Assembly (NCBI RefSeq): GCF_006715785.1
Contig: NZ_VFNX01000001.1
Span: 1,502,501-1,566,500 of the forward strand
Direction of reading: 5' to 3'
Origin: Streptomyces puniciscabiei
GTDB taxonomy: Bacteria; Actinomycetota; Actinomycetes; Streptomycetales; Streptomycetaceae
DNA length: 64,000 bases
Within the stretch, counting starts at the first letter, position 1. Every line of letters starts with the position of its first letter. Below, one piece after another: positions 40,603 to 51,662 of the stretch. Made by a program: the position numbers and the translations under genes. The notes beneath the pieces were generated by a model. The model was not told where the DNA came from and did not search any database. It saw nothing but the letters and a program-made list of their open reading frames with translations.

Positions 40603-41265
40603 TCAGCCCCGGAAGTCCGCCGGGCGTTCCGGGGAGGCTGCCGCGAGGGCCTTCTTCACTCCGTCCACGCCCGCCCGCAGGCCGTAGACCGGGGTGCCGG
40701 GCTGCTGGCGCCAGGAGTCGTCGATGCCGCCCGCGTCGACCGTGTCGAAGCCGAGTTCGTCGATCAGGGCGCGGACCTTCGCCTTGGCCGCCTCGTCGTC
40801 ACCGGCCACCGGGAGGGCGAGGCGCTCGGGGTCGCCCGCGGGGCGCGGGCGGTCCAGGATGTCCTGGGCGTAGGTGCCGTTGAACGCCTTGACCACCGGG
40901 TGGCCGAGGTGCCGTTCGGTCCAGCGGCTCTCGGTGCGGCCCTCGTCCTCGATGGCCGCGATCCGGCCGTCCCGCTCGCGCGGGTAGTAGTTGCCGGTGT
41001 CGATCACGGCCGCGCCCTCGGCGGCGCCGTCCAGCAGGCCGGAGGGGAGGTCCGGGACCGCCTTGAGGGGGACGGTGACAACCACCACCTCGGCGCCCTT
41101 GGCGGCCTCCTCGGCCCGGACCGGGGTCGCCCCGGTCTCCTCGGCCAGTTCCCTGAGCGTCTCGGGGCCGCGGGAGTTGGCGACGGACACCTCGTGACCG
41201 AGGGCGGTCAGCCGCCGGGTGAGGTTGCCGCCGATGTTGCCCGCGCCGATGATGCCGATCTTCAT
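40603..41265 (-). CDS. NADPH-dependent F420 reductase family protein
   Basis: A 220-residue Rossmann-fold protein. It begins MKIGIIGAGNIGGNLTRRL and continues VSVANSRGPETLREL, EVVVVTVPLKAVPDL and VIDTGNYYPRERDG, the layout of F420-dependent NADP oxidoreductase-like (F420H2:NADP) proteins. The true substrate in Streptomyces members is not certain. The ATG at 41265 has GGAGGG upstream. The 222-bp region to the EF-hand gene holds no supported feature. Confidence 0.85.
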   Translation of the reverse strand: MKIGIIGAGNIGGNLTRRLTALGHEVSVANSRGPETLRELAEETGATPVRAEEAAKGAEVVVVTVPLKAVPDLPSGLLDGAAEGAAVIDTGNYYPRERDGRIAAIEDEGRTESRWTERHLGHPVVKAFNGTYAQDILDRPRPAGDPERLALPVAGDDEAAKAKVRALIDELGFDTVDAGGIDDSWRQQPGTPVYGLRAGVDGVKKALAAASPERPADFRG

Positions 41266-41487
41266 GACAGGCCCTCCGGATCGTTGCATGCGTGTGCATG
41301 CGCCTGCCGTGCGACAACCTCCGGGGTGCGGCGGCTATTCCGTCGCCGCGCCGATCAGGTGAACGCGGTCACGGGCCGTACGACGATCCAGGTGCCGCAC
41401 CGCGTGCGGAGCCGTGTCCCCCGGGGACGACGACTCCGCACGCGTGCCGCCCGGCCGGGCGTTCCCTCCCTGCCGGGAGGGGAGCGG

Positions 41488-41700
41488 TCACTTGTTCAGG
41501 TAGGCCCAGAACTCGTCGAACGACAGGACCTTGTCGCCGTTGAGGTCCCGCTGCCTGATGATGGCCTCGGCGACCGTCTCCGTGACGTTCCAGTCACCCG
41601 CCTGAGCCAGGGCGGACTTGAACTCGGCGGCGGTGATGAATCCGTCACCGTCCGCGTCGATCCGCTGGAACTGCTTGCGTGCTTCCTCGATGTCCGCCAC
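41488..41700 (-). CDS. two-EF-hand calcium-binding protein
   Basis: A 70-residue acidic protein with two canonical EF-hand loops: DADGDGFITAAE (residues about 15-26) and DLNGDKVLSFDE (about 53-64), each with Asp/Asn/Asp-x-x-Glu ligand spacing. It resembles the small calcium-binding proteins (Cab family) of Streptomyces. It may sense or buffer calcium. I use GTG at 41700 (VADIEEARKQF), preceded by AGGGGCGG; an ATG 10 codons upstream has no ribosome site. It follows the MerR gene by 59 bp on the same strand. Confidence 0.88.
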   Translation of the reverse strand: MADIEEARKQFQRIDADGDGFITAAEFKSALAQAGDWNVTETVAEAIIRQRDLNGDKVLSFDEFWAYLNK

Positions 41701-41759
41701 CGATCCGCCCCTTTTGGTCGTGTTTCTCATGCCGTGCTGGCGTACTGACGCTGGTCAGA

Positions 41760-42671
41760 TTAACGGCCCGGCCAGGCCTTCAACGCCTCGACCACCCAGC
41801 CGAACTCCTCCTGGAACCTCGGGGGCTCCTGCTCGCCCTTGATCACGGCGGCCAACTCCCGGTAGCGGGCGACCTCGTTGCCGAGGTCGATACGGCGGAG
41901 CACGGCCGTGCGGTCGGTGTCCGCGCCGAGCAGTTCGGTCAGGACGGCGTCCGCCTCGGGGGACCGCGGGGTGACACCGCGTTCCCGCGCGGCGCCCACC
42001 AGCTCGACCAGCCGCTTGAAGAACATCGCCGAGGCACCGGCCGGGGTGTCCGGGGTGCGGTCGGCGGCGTTGAACTCGATCATGCGGCGCATCGCGGCCC
42101 GGAAGTCCGGGTTCCGCAGCAGTTCCGCCAGCTCCACCCAGGCGTCGACCTGCGCCGGGGTGGGGTCGTCCGGCAGGGCCACGCCGAGGGTCCGGGTCCG
42201 CTCCCGGATCCAGGGGTCGGCCGTGTCCAGCCCGTGGAAGATCTCCTCCACGAAGTCGTCCACGATCCGCTGCCTTTCGGCGGCCGACAGCCGCGCCAGT
42301 TTGTTCATGAGTGCCGTCTCCTCTGCGGTCGAACCTCGTCGGGCGACCGTCGACAGCACCGCGCGGGTCACCTTCAGGGCCCGGATCTGCGCGTCCAGGG
42401 CTGCGACGTGCGTGGCCGCGACCTCCGCGACCGTGCGCTCCCCGGCCAGCACCCCGCGTACGTCGTCCAGGCCGAGCCCCAGCTCGCGCAGGGTGCGGAT
42501 CAGCTCCAGACGGGCCACGGCGGCGCTGTCGTAGAGCCGGTAGCCGCCCGGGGAGCGGGTCACCGGGGTGAGGACGCCCTCGTCGGACCAGTAGCGGATG
42601 GTGCGCACGGTCAGCCCGGTGGCCCGGGCCAGCTCGCCGATGGTGAGGAGTCCGGTGCCGTCTTCGGTCAT
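41760..42671 (-). CDS. MerR family transcriptional regulator
   Basis: A 303-residue MerR regulator with an unusually long effector domain. The N-terminal winged helix is LLTIGELARATGLTVRTIRYWSDEGVL plus SPGGYRLYDSAAVARLELI, then a coiled-coil and a roughly 190-residue helical C-terminal region with ADPWIRERTRTL and RNPDFRAAMRRMI. No Cys metal ligands are evident, so the effector is probably organic. A 6-bp inverted repeat lies just upstream of the ATG at 42671. The target may be itself or the upstream lipoprotein pair. Confidence 0.88.
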   Translation of the reverse strand: MTEDGTGLLTIGELARATGLTVRTIRYWSDEGVLTPVTRSPGGYRLYDSAAVARLELIRTLRELGLGLDDVRGVLAGERTVAEVAATHVAALDAQIRALKVTRAVLSTVARRGSTAEETALMNKLARLSAAERQRIVDDFVEEIFHGLDTADPWIRERTRTLGVALPDDPTPAQVDAWVELAELLRNPDFRAAMRRMIEFNAADRTPDTPAGASAMFFKRLVELVGAARERGVTPRSPEADAVLTELLGADTDRTAVLRRIDLGNEVARYRELAAVIKGEQEPPRFQEEFGWVVEALKAWPGR

Positions 42672-42677
42672 GTCGGC

Positions 42678-42707
42678 GAGTCTGGGCCTTCCAGTGGGTG
42701 GAGACTC
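42678..42707. promoter_or_regulatory. MerR-type operator candidate
   Basis: GAGTCT (42678-42683) and AGACTC (42702-42707) are exact inverted arms separated by 18 bp, 7 bp upstream of the MerR ATG. Long-spaced inverted repeats of this kind are typical MerR binding sites between -35 and -10. Confidence 0.5.
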
Positions 42708-42710
42708 AAG

Positions 42711-42735
42711 GGAGCGGACCCGCGGGGCCCGCTCC
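42711..42735 (-). terminator. hairpin terminator of the beta-propeller lipoprotein gene
   Basis: GGAGCGG (42711-42717) pairs with CCGCTCC (42729-42735) across an 11-nt loop, 7 bp downstream of the stop of the lipoprotein at 42743. The stem sits next to the MerR operator. Confidence 0.5.
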
Positions 42736-42742
42736 CCGGCGC

Positions 42743-43930
42743 TCAGCGGAAGATGCCGGTGTGCCCGAGCGAGTAGCGGCCCGGCTGCGGGTAGACGGCG
42801 AGGCCGTGCGGGCCGCTGCCGACCCTGATGCGGGCCAGCTCCTTCCCGGTCCGGGTGTCGATGGCGTACACCTCGGAGTCGTAGCGGCCGGACAGCCACA
42901 GCACCGTGCCGTCGGCGGAGACGCCGCCCATGTCGGGGCTGCCGCCGCCGGGCAGGTGCCACTTCTTGGTAAGCCGGTTCTTGGTGAAGTCGAAGAGGGA
43001 GATGGTGCCCTCGCCCCGGTTGGAGATGTACATCTCGCGGGAGTCGCGGCTGATGTAGAGGCCGTGGGCGCCCTTGCCGGTGTAGAGGAAGCGGGGCTTG
43101 GTGAACTTGTCGCCGTCGAGGATCCACAGGCCGTTCGCCACCATGTCGGCGATGTAGAACAGCTTGCCGTCCGGGGAGATCTTGACGTCCTGCGGCATCG
43201 CGCCCGCGTACGGCAGTCTCTCCTGGCGGACGACCTTCATCCGCGCGGTGTCGACCTTGAGGAGCTCGCCGCTGAACTCGCAGGAGACGATGAAGTACCG
43301 CCCGTCCGGGGAGAAGTCGGCGTGGTTGACGCCGTAGCAGCTGACCGGCACGGACTTGACGACCTTCATGCTGTGCGCGTCACGGAAGACCAGCCGGCGG
43401 TCCCTGGAGGCCATGACGACGGCGTACTTGCCGTCGGGCGTGAAGTACAGGTTGTACGGGTCGTGCACGGGGACGGGTTTGCCGGGCTCGCCGGTCCTGG
43501 GGTCGATGGGGGTGAGGCTGTTGCCGAGGTCGTTGTTGACCCACAGCGTCTTCAGGTCCCAGGACGGCACGACGTGCTGCGGCTGGCGGCCGACCGGGAA
43601 GGTGTCGATGACCTTGTACGTCTTCGGGTCGATGACGGTGACGTTGTTGGAGTTGGTGTTGGGCACGTACACCCGGGACGGGAAGTCCCTGACGACCGGC
43701 GAGAGCTGGTTCGGGCGGTCGGCGGAGTAGAGGTCCTTCGGGTTCTCGACCGGGGGCATCCCGGGCAGCACGTTCATCTGCCGCTTGCCGTTCCCCGGCT
43801 GGGCCGGCGCCTTGCTGGCGAGGGCCTGGTCGGCGTGGTGGCGGGAACCGGAGGTGCACGCGGACAGCAGGGTCAGGGCGGTGAGGGCGGCACCGGCGGC
43901 CAGCAGGCGGGCGGCTTTCGTGGTTCGCAT
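42743..43930 (-). CDS. YncE-like beta-propeller lipoprotein
   Basis: A 395-residue lipoprotein. The signal ends in LLSAC with the lipidated Cys at residue 25. The rest is a six- or seven-bladed YVTN/YncE-type propeller: SRVYVPNTNSNNVTVIDPKT, YFTPDGKYAVVMASRD, HADFSPDGRYFIVSCEFSG, QDVKISPDGKLFYIADM and HGLYISRDSREMYISNRGEG. Such proteins act as extracytoplasmic binding scaffolds; the ligand is unknown. The ATG at 43930 shares one base with the stop of the deacetylase-like gene (TGATG), so the two are translated together. Confidence 0.86.
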   Translation of the reverse strand: MRTTKAARLLAAGAALTALTLLSACTSGSRHHADQALASKAPAQPGNGKRQMNVLPGMPPVENPKDLYSADRPNQLSPVVRDFPSRVYVPNTNSNNVTVIDPKTYKVIDTFPVGRQPQHVVPSWDLKTLWVNNDLGNSLTPIDPRTGEPGKPVPVHDPYNLYFTPDGKYAVVMASRDRRLVFRDAHSMKVVKSVPVSCYGVNHADFSPDGRYFIVSCEFSGELLKVDTARMKVVRQERLPYAGAMPQDVKISPDGKLFYIADMVANGLWILDGDKFTKPRFLYTGKGAHGLYISRDSREMYISNRGEGTISLFDFTKNRLTKKWHLPGGGSPDMGGVSADGTVLWLSGRYDSEVYAIDTRTGKELARIRVGSGPHGLAVYPQPGRYSLGHTGIFR

Positions 43931-44742
43931 CAGCTCAGCAGCTCCGTGGTGGTGACCGCGCGCAGTCCGCGGCGGTCGAGTTCGTGGAGGAGGTCGGGCA
44001 GGGCGGCGACCGTGTCCGGGTACCCGAAGTGCATGCTCACCACCGACCCGTTCCGCGCCTCGGCGAGAACCTTGCGGGTGACGGCGGCGGCGCCGGGGCG
44101 GGTGTAGTCGAGCGAGTCGACGTCGTACGACAGCACGTGCGGGTAGCCGGCGGCGCGGGCGAGCCGGGCGACCAGCGGGGAGGCGGTCGGCGAGCGGGAG
44201 GGGCGGAACCAGGTACCGATGGAACCGGTGAGCCGCTTCAGCCGGTCCGCGCAGTCGGTGATCTCCTTGCGGGCGTCCGCCTCGGGCAGGTCGTTGACGG
44301 CGATGTGCCGCTGGGTGTGGTTGCCGAGGTCGTGACCGCCGTCGAGGATCCGGCGGGCGATGTCCGGGTGTTCGTCCAGCCAGGTGCCGACGGCGAGCAC
44401 GGTGAGCCGGGCACCGAGCCGCTCGGCCGTGCCGAGCAGGGAGTGGGCGATGGCGGGGTCGCCCTGGCCGTGGAAGGTGAGGGCGACCTGGGCGCGGGTG
44501 CGCGGGCCGTGGGTGATCTGGGCGGGCAGGCCGGGGTAGGCGCGGGGGGTGGCGGCCGCACGGTGGCCGGACGGGGTGGTGGAGGAGGCGGAGGGGGTCG
44601 AGGAGGGGGGCGCGGCGGACGCAGACGCGTGGGGTGGGGCTGCCTGGCCTGTGTCGCAACCGGCGGCGAGCGCGCCGCCGACGACGAGCCCGGCGCCCGC
44701 GCGCAGCACCCCGCGTCGGTTGGTGGTGGTCACCCGCACCAT
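43930..44742 (-). CDS. polysaccharide deacetylase-like lipoprotein
   Basis: A 270-residue protein with an NodB-like domain. The N-terminus has NRRGVLRAGAG and lipobox LAAGC (Cys 29), giving a possibly Tat-exported lipoprotein, then a Ser/Pro-rich linker. The usual catalytic TFDDGP motif is replaced by TFHGQGD, whereas the metal-type GNHTQRH motif and WFRPSRSP are kept, so deacetylase activity is uncertain. The start at 44742 (ATG) lacks a clear ribosome site; a downstream GTG is possible. It is translationally coupled to the propeller gene. Confidence 0.82.
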   Translation of the reverse strand: MVRVTTTNRRGVLRAGAGLVVGGALAAGCDTGQAAPPHASASAAPPSSTPSASSTTPSGHRAAATPRAYPGLPAQITHGPRTRAQVALTFHGQGDPAIAHSLLGTAERLGARLTVLAVGTWLDEHPDIARRILDGGHDLGNHTQRHIAVNDLPEADARKEITDCADRLKRLTGSIGTWFRPSRSPTASPLVARLARAAGYPHVLSYDVDSLDYTRPGAAAVTRKVLAEARNGSVVSMHFGYPDTVAALPDLLHELDRRGLRAVTTTELLS

Positions 44743-44827
44743 TTAAGGGGCGTGAGGTAAGAAAACCGCCGATTGGCCCGAAAGGAGGACGATTTCGGGT
44801 CGCCGTGGGAACGATGCCGTGCCGCCG

Positions 44828-45331
44828 TTACCTGTCGGCCACCCGCATCTCGAACCACGTCGTCTTGCCCCTGGGCAGCAGGTCCACGCCCCAGCGGTCC
44901 GACAGCTTGTCCACGAGGAACAGCCCGCGACCGCTGACGTCCATCTCCTGGACCGGCATCAGACAGGGCAGGCCGCGCGAGGGGTCGCGGACCTCGACCC
45001 GGATCCAGCCGGGGCGGCGGCGCATCCGGAGGCCGAAGACCCGGGCGCCGGTGTGCCGTACGGCGTTGCCGACGAGCTCGGACACGAGTAAGACGGCGTC
45101 CTCGGTCAGCTTGGGGGTGAGCCGCCAGGTGCGCAGTACGACGACCTGGGCGAGCCGGCGGGCGGTCGCCGCGGACTCCGGGCGGGACGGCAGCGGCACC
45201 TCCGCCTCCGTCGGGTTGCCGAACAGTTCGAGCGCCTTGAGCGCCTGTTCGTCCTCGACCGCGGGCGACCAGCGTGCCGCGGCCGCACGGCTGTGTCCCC
45301 GCGGCTGTTCGATGCCCTCCAGCCCCGCCAT
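44828..45331 (-). CDS. RsbW-like ATP-binding protein (HATPase)
   Basis: A 167-residue GHKL ATPase domain of the anti-sigma-factor kinase type that Streptomyces has in large numbers. The N box is LTEDAVLLVSELVGNAVRHTG, and the G1/G2 regions are IRVEVRDPSRGLPC and VSGRGLFLVDKLSDRWGV. Partners (sigma factor or anti-anti-sigma) are not adjacent, so its target is unknown. I use the ATG at 45331 (MAGLEGIEQPRG), although the frame stays open a further 53 codons upstream. Confidence 0.85.
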   Translation of the reverse strand: MAGLEGIEQPRGHSRAAAARWSPAVEDEQALKALELFGNPTEAEVPLPSRPESAATARRLAQVVVLRTWRLTPKLTEDAVLLVSELVGNAVRHTGARVFGLRMRRRPGWIRVEVRDPSRGLPCLMPVQEMDVSGRGLFLVDKLSDRWGVDLLPRGKTTWFEMRVADR

Positions 45332-45418
45332 GCCCCCATGATGGCGTTCCGGAGCCGCCTTGGGGGCCGTTCCGAAGGAATACGCCCCCTGCACGCCCCC
45401 TTTCTCCACCGATCGAAT

Positions 45419-45533
45419 GGCATATGCCGATGGCACGTAACTGATCGGTAGGGCCCGGTCGACCTGCGAAGACGGCTCACTTCCGGGCAATCGTCAGGCT
45501 CCCTCGACCGAGCAGGCTTAAGGCTGCCTTAAG
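45419..45533. promoter_or_regulatory. two palindromes upstream of the RsbW-like gene
   Basis: In the 299-bp gap before the HATPase gene are GGCATATGCC (45419-45428), a perfect 10-bp palindrome, and CTTAAGG (45517-45523) with CCTTAAG (45527-45533), a perfect 7-bp inverted repeat with a 3-nt centre. Both are AT-richer than the surroundings and may be operators. I see no gene in the gap. Confidence 0.35.
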
Positions 45534-45630
45534 GCTCCCATAAACCGCCCCATCGAGGGACCCCGAGAAGACGACGCGTCAAGTGCGAGCCGCTCCACGG
45601 GAGTTGCCCGGACGCTCACACCACTGGCGC

Positions 45631-46398
45631 TCAGCGGAACTTGGCCTTGCCGGGGCCCTCCTCCACGAAGCTGCGCATGCCGGTCTCACGGTCCTCGGTG
45701 GCGAACAGGCCCGCGAACCAGTTCCGTTCGACGGTGAGTCCGGTGTCGATGTCGGTCTCCAGGCCGGCGTCGACGGACTCCTTCGCCGCGCGCAGGGCGA
45801 TCGCCGGGCCCTGGGCGAGCTTCGCGGCCCAGGCGTGCGCCTGCTCGTACACCTCGGCGGCCGGGACGACCCGGTCCACCAGGCCGATCGCGAGGGCCTC
45901 GTCGGCCCTGACCTGACGGCCCGTGAAGATGAGGTCCTTGGCCTTGGACGGCCCCACCAGCCGGGGCAGCCGCTGGGTGCCGCCGGCGCCCGGGATCAGG
46001 CCGAGCAGGATCTCGGGCTGGCCGAGCTTGGCGTTCTCGGCGGCGATGCGGTAGTCGGCGCACAGGGCCAGTTCGCAGCCGCCGCCGAGGGCGTAGCCGG
46101 TGATGGCGGCGACGACGGGCTTGGGGATGCGGGCCACGGCCGTGAAGGAGTCCTGCAGGGCGCGGGCGCGCAGGACCATCGCGGTGTGGTCCATGTTCTG
46201 CATTTCCTTGATGTCCGCGCCGGCCGCGAACACCCGCTCGCCGCCGTAGATCACCACGGCGCGCACGTCGTCGCGGCGCGTGGCCTCCTCGGCGAGCTCC
46301 TTCAGCCGGTCCTGTGTGGCGACGTCCAGCGCGTTCATCGGCGGACGGTCCAGACGCAGGGTTCCGACGCCTTCGGCGACTTCGAGAGTGACGGTCAT
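45631..46398 (-). CDS. enoyl-CoA hydratase/isomerase family protein
   Basis: A 255-residue crotonase-fold protein. Clear elements are the oxyanion-hole segments [15 protein letters not shown] and [20 protein letters not shown], and [24 protein letters not shown], with Glu in the second segment positioned as in true hydratases. It probably hydrates enoyl-CoA in fatty acid degradation. The ATG at 46398 begins the conserved strand. It stands between the RsbW-like gene and the L,D-transpeptidase pair, all on the minus strand. Confidence 0.9.
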   Translation of the reverse strand: MTVTLEVAEGVGTLRLDRPPMNALDVATQDRLKELAEEATRRDDVRAVVIYGGERVFAAGADIKEMQNMDHTAMVLRARALQDSFTAVARIPKPVVAAITGYALGGGCELALCADYRIAAENAKLGQPEILLGLIPGAGGTQRLPRLVGPSKAKDLIFTGRQVRADEALAIGLVDRVVPAAEVYEQAHAWAAKLAQGPAIALRAAKESVDAGLETDIDTGLTVERNWFAGLFATEDRETGMRSFVEEGPGKAKFR

Positions 46399-46429
46399 GC
46401 AGGTCAGGTTAACGGCCACTAACGACAAT

Positions 46430-46462
46430 GGGCCCGGTGCCGTGGATCACAGCACCGGGCCC
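46430..46462 (-). terminator. perfect 11-bp hairpin after the first L,D-transpeptidase
   Basis: GGGCCCGGTGC (46430-46440) and GCACCGGGCCC (46452-46462) with an 11-nt loop, 16 bp downstream of the transpeptidase stop at 46479. This is the strongest plain terminator in the window, without a U-tract. Confidence 0.7.
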
Positions 46463-46478
46463 CTGCGTCACTCGGGTC

Positions 46479-47711
46479 CTACTTCGTCCAGTCCGCCCAC
46501 GACATGTTCCAGCCGTTGAACCCGTTCGCCGGGTCCACCGTGCGGTCGTGGGCGTTCTTCACGATCACCACGTCGCCGATGAGGGAGTGGTTGAACATCC
46601 AGGCCGCCGGGGTCGAGCTGTCGTAGCCGCCGCGCACGTCGCGCAGACCGACGCAGCCGTGGCTGGCGTTGTAGTTGCCGAAGGCGTCGCCACCCCAGTA
46701 GTTGCCGTGCAGGAAGGTGCCGGAGGTGGTCAGGCGCATGGCGTGCGGGACGTCCTTGATGTCGTACTCGCCGCCGTAGCCGACCGTCTCGCCGTTCATG
46801 CGGGTGACGGCCAGCTTCTCGCTGATGACCATCTGGCCGTTCCAGGTGTCGTAGCCCGGCTTGCCCGTGGTGGCGGGGAGGGTCTTGATGAGCTTGCCGT
46901 CCTGGGTGACCTTCATCGTGTGCTTCTTGGCGTCCACGATCGAGACCTGGTTGCGGCCGATGGTGAATGCGATGGTCTTGTGCTGCTTGCCGTAGACGCC
47001 GTTGCGGCCCTCGACGCCGTCGAGGTCGAGGTCGACGGTGACCTTGGTGCCTTCCTTCCAGTACTTCTCCGGGCGGAAGTCCAGGCGGTCGTTGCCGAAC
47101 CAGTGGCCCTCGACGTCGACGGCCGGTTCGGTCCGGATCTTGATGGCCTTCTCGACGGCGTCGGGGTGGGTGATGCCCCGGGTGAAGTTGACGGAGAACG
47201 GCATGCCGACGCCGACGGTGGAGCCGTCCTCGGGGGTGAAGTAGCCCAGGAAGGTGTTCTTCGGGGTCAGCGTGGTGAAGGTGGAGTCCTCGGCGGCCTC
47301 GCGGCCCTCGGAGTCCTTGGCGACCGCGTGCACCGTGTACCTGGTGGAGGCGGCCAGATGGGCCGACGGCGTCCAGGACGCGCCCCCGCCGGTGATGCCG
47401 CCGGTGACCGCCCGGCCCTTGGCGTCCTTGACGGTGACCTCGGTCAGCTTGCCCCCCGCGACGTTCACCTTCAGCGCGCCACTGGTGTCGACGCCGGTGG
47501 CACCGGACTTCGGGGATATGGAGACGGAGGCGGTGGACTGCTGCTTGCCCTGCTGGGTGCTGGAGTCCTTGCCCTTGCCGGCGTCCGACCCCTTGCCCCC
47601 TCCCCCGCCGCACGCCGCGAGCGAGAGCACCAGGGCGCCGGATATCAGCGCCAGCCCCTTACGACCTCGCCGTCCCGCCACCGACGCCCCCGCTACAGGT
47701 CGCATGTTCAA
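46479..47711 (-). CDS. L,D-transpeptidase lipoprotein (copy 1)
   Basis: A 410-residue lipoprotein making 3-3 peptidoglycan cross-links. The signal ends SLAAC (Cys about residue 34) with a Gly/Lys/Ser linker. Two Ig-like domains follow, then the YkuD catalytic domain: HGNYWGGDAFGNYNASHGCVGLRD, with catalytic Cys in SHGCVGLR and the His of HGNYW. The ending FNGWNMSWADW is family-typical. I use TTG at 47711 because GGGGAG lies 6 nt before it; an ATG two codons later has a 12-nt spacing. A paralogue follows upstream at 47870-49093. Confidence 0.92.
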   Translation of the reverse strand: MNMRPVAGASVAGRRGRKGLALISGALVLSLAACGGGGGKGSDAGKGKDSSTQQGKQQSTASVSISPKSGATGVDTSGALKVNVAGGKLTEVTVKDAKGRAVTGGITGGGASWTPSAHLAASTRYTVHAVAKDSEGREAAEDSTFTTLTPKNTFLGYFTPEDGSTVGVGMPFSVNFTRGITHPDAVEKAIKIRTEPAVDVEGHWFGNDRLDFRPEKYWKEGTKVTVDLDLDGVEGRNGVYGKQHKTIAFTIGRNQVSIVDAKKHTMKVTQDGKLIKTLPATTGKPGYDTWNGQMVISEKLAVTRMNGETVGYGGEYDIKDVPHAMRLTTSGTFLHGNYWGGDAFGNYNASHGCVGLRDVRGGYDSSTPAAWMFNHSLIGDVVIVKNAHDRTVDPANGFNGWNMSWADWTK

Positions 47712-47869
47712 GTTGTTCTCCCCTCGCCGGGCCTGCCCCAGGCCCGCTCCCCACCACACTTGGTCCGCGCATATTAACCGCCTGGTTTTGAGCGGGATGT
47801 CAGGCGAATGTCACCGTTCCGTCGCAACTTCCGCCCGCACCGCCGCCCGAGACCGGACCCCTCACCTGG

Positions 47870-49093
47870 TTACTTCACCGCGCTGCCCGCTTTCCACTCC
47901 TGCCAGGTCATGTTCCACCCGCCGAGGCCGTTGTCGGGGGCGACGGTCTTCTCCCGGCTGTTGACCACCTCGATGACGTCACCGACGAGGCTGCGGTCGA
48001 AGAACCAGCCGGCCGGGGTGGCGGAACTGCCGCCTTTGACGTCCCTGAGACCCACGCAGCCATGGCTGACGTTGGCGTGCCCCGGGGCGTCCGGCGACCA
48101 GTAGTTGCCGTGCACGAAGGTGCCGGAGTCGGTCAGCTTCATGGCGTGCGGGACGTCGGGGATGTCGTACTCGCCGCCGAAGCCGACCGTGCGGCTGTTC
48201 ATACGGGTGACCTCCAGCATGCTCATCACCACCATCCGGCCGTTGTACGTGGGGTTCTCGGGCGCACCCGCGGTGATCGGCACGGTGGCGAGCAGCCGGC
48301 CGTCCCGGCGCACCTGCATGATGTGCCGGGCCGCGTCGACCAGCGAGATCTGGCTGCGGCCGATGGTGAAGGCGAAGGTCTTGTCCTGCAATCCGTAGAC
48401 GCCGTGCGCTCCTTGGACGTCCCGCAGGTTCAGGTCGACGGTGACCTGGGTGCCGGGCTTCCAGTACTGCTCGGGGCGGAAGTCGAGACGGCTGTTGCCG
48501 AACCAGTGCGGGCGGATCTCGACGGGGGGCTGTGCGCTGACCCGGACGGCGCGTTCGACGGCGGCCCGGTCGGTGATCTCCCGGCTGAAGTCGATGGAGA
48601 CGATCATGCCGGTGCCGACGACGGCGCGGTTCTCGGGGGTGACGTAGCCGATGAACCGCTCGCCCGGGACGAGCGTGGTGAAGGTGGTGTGCCGGGCCGA
48701 GCGGCGGCCGTCCGCGTCCTGCGCCACGACGTCGACGGTGTACTGGGCGGCGAGCGCCAGCCGGTCCTGGTCCGGCCGCCAGGTCCGGCCGTCGGCGCTG
48801 ATGTGCCCGGGCACCGGGGAGTCCTGCGCGTCCTGCGACCGGACGACGGTCACCTTCCGCAGGCGCCCGTCGGGCACCCGGACCCGCAGCCGCTCGCCGG
48901 GGCGGACGGCCTTGCTGTCGTCGTCGGGGGTGATGTGGATGACGTCCTCGGGTGCCGGGGGTCTGCCCGGGGCCCCGTCCAGCCCGAGCGGTCCCACGCC
49001 CCCGAAGGAGCACCCTGCCAGCAGTGCCGCCGACGTCAGTACGGCGGCCAGCGCGGCCCTCGCGCGCCGCGCGCGTCCTTGTACGTGCCTCAC
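47870..49093 (-). CDS. L,D-transpeptidase lipoprotein (copy 2)
   Basis: A 407-residue paralogue of the neighbouring gene with the same layout: lipobox LLAGC (Cys 28), Ig-like domains (TPENRAVVGTGMIVSIDF), and YkuD domain HGNYWSPDAPGHANVSHGCVGLRD with catalytic Cys in SHGCVGLR, ending GGWNMTWQEW. It starts GTG at 49093 with only a weak ribosome site; upstream extensions are Pro/Arg-rich. It is separated from copy 1 by 158 bp and so may be transcribed independently. Confidence 0.9.
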   Translation of the reverse strand: MRHVQGRARRARAALAAVLTSAALLAGCSFGGVGPLGLDGAPGRPPAPEDVIHITPDDDSKAVRPGERLRVRVPDGRLRKVTVVRSQDAQDSPVPGHISADGRTWRPDQDRLALAAQYTVDVVAQDADGRRSARHTTFTTLVPGERFIGYVTPENRAVVGTGMIVSIDFSREITDRAAVERAVRVSAQPPVEIRPHWFGNSRLDFRPEQYWKPGTQVTVDLNLRDVQGAHGVYGLQDKTFAFTIGRSQISLVDAARHIMQVRRDGRLLATVPITAGAPENPTYNGRMVVMSMLEVTRMNSRTVGFGGEYDIPDVPHAMKLTDSGTFVHGNYWSPDAPGHANVSHGCVGLRDVKGGSSATPAGWFFDRSLVGDVIEVVNSREKTVAPDNGLGGWNMTWQEWKAGSAVK

Positions 49094-49380
49094 GCGCGGC
49101 TCAACGACCGGGCCCGCTCCGGGGAAACGTGAGTGCGACCCATGCACTGGGCAGAACAGAGGGAAGGACGACACGCTGGGGAGCCGCCGCGCCCCCGCCG
49201 GAGGGGCGCCTTCTCGGATCGGATCGGCTGAAAGGGACGCAGGAGCGCGATCCGGAGGGCGCCCCCGACCGTCGGGGCGCAGCCGTACCGGGCGGCCGGG
49301 GATGCTGCGGGGCAGCCCCGGCTCTTCGGCACGGCCGGTTGCACCGCCCCGGGGCGAGCCACTGAAAGAGGGGCCGACAG

Positions 49381-51633
<2,253 letters not shown>

Positions 51634-51662
51634 CGGGGCCGGCCGCGTCCTGGCCCGGCTCG

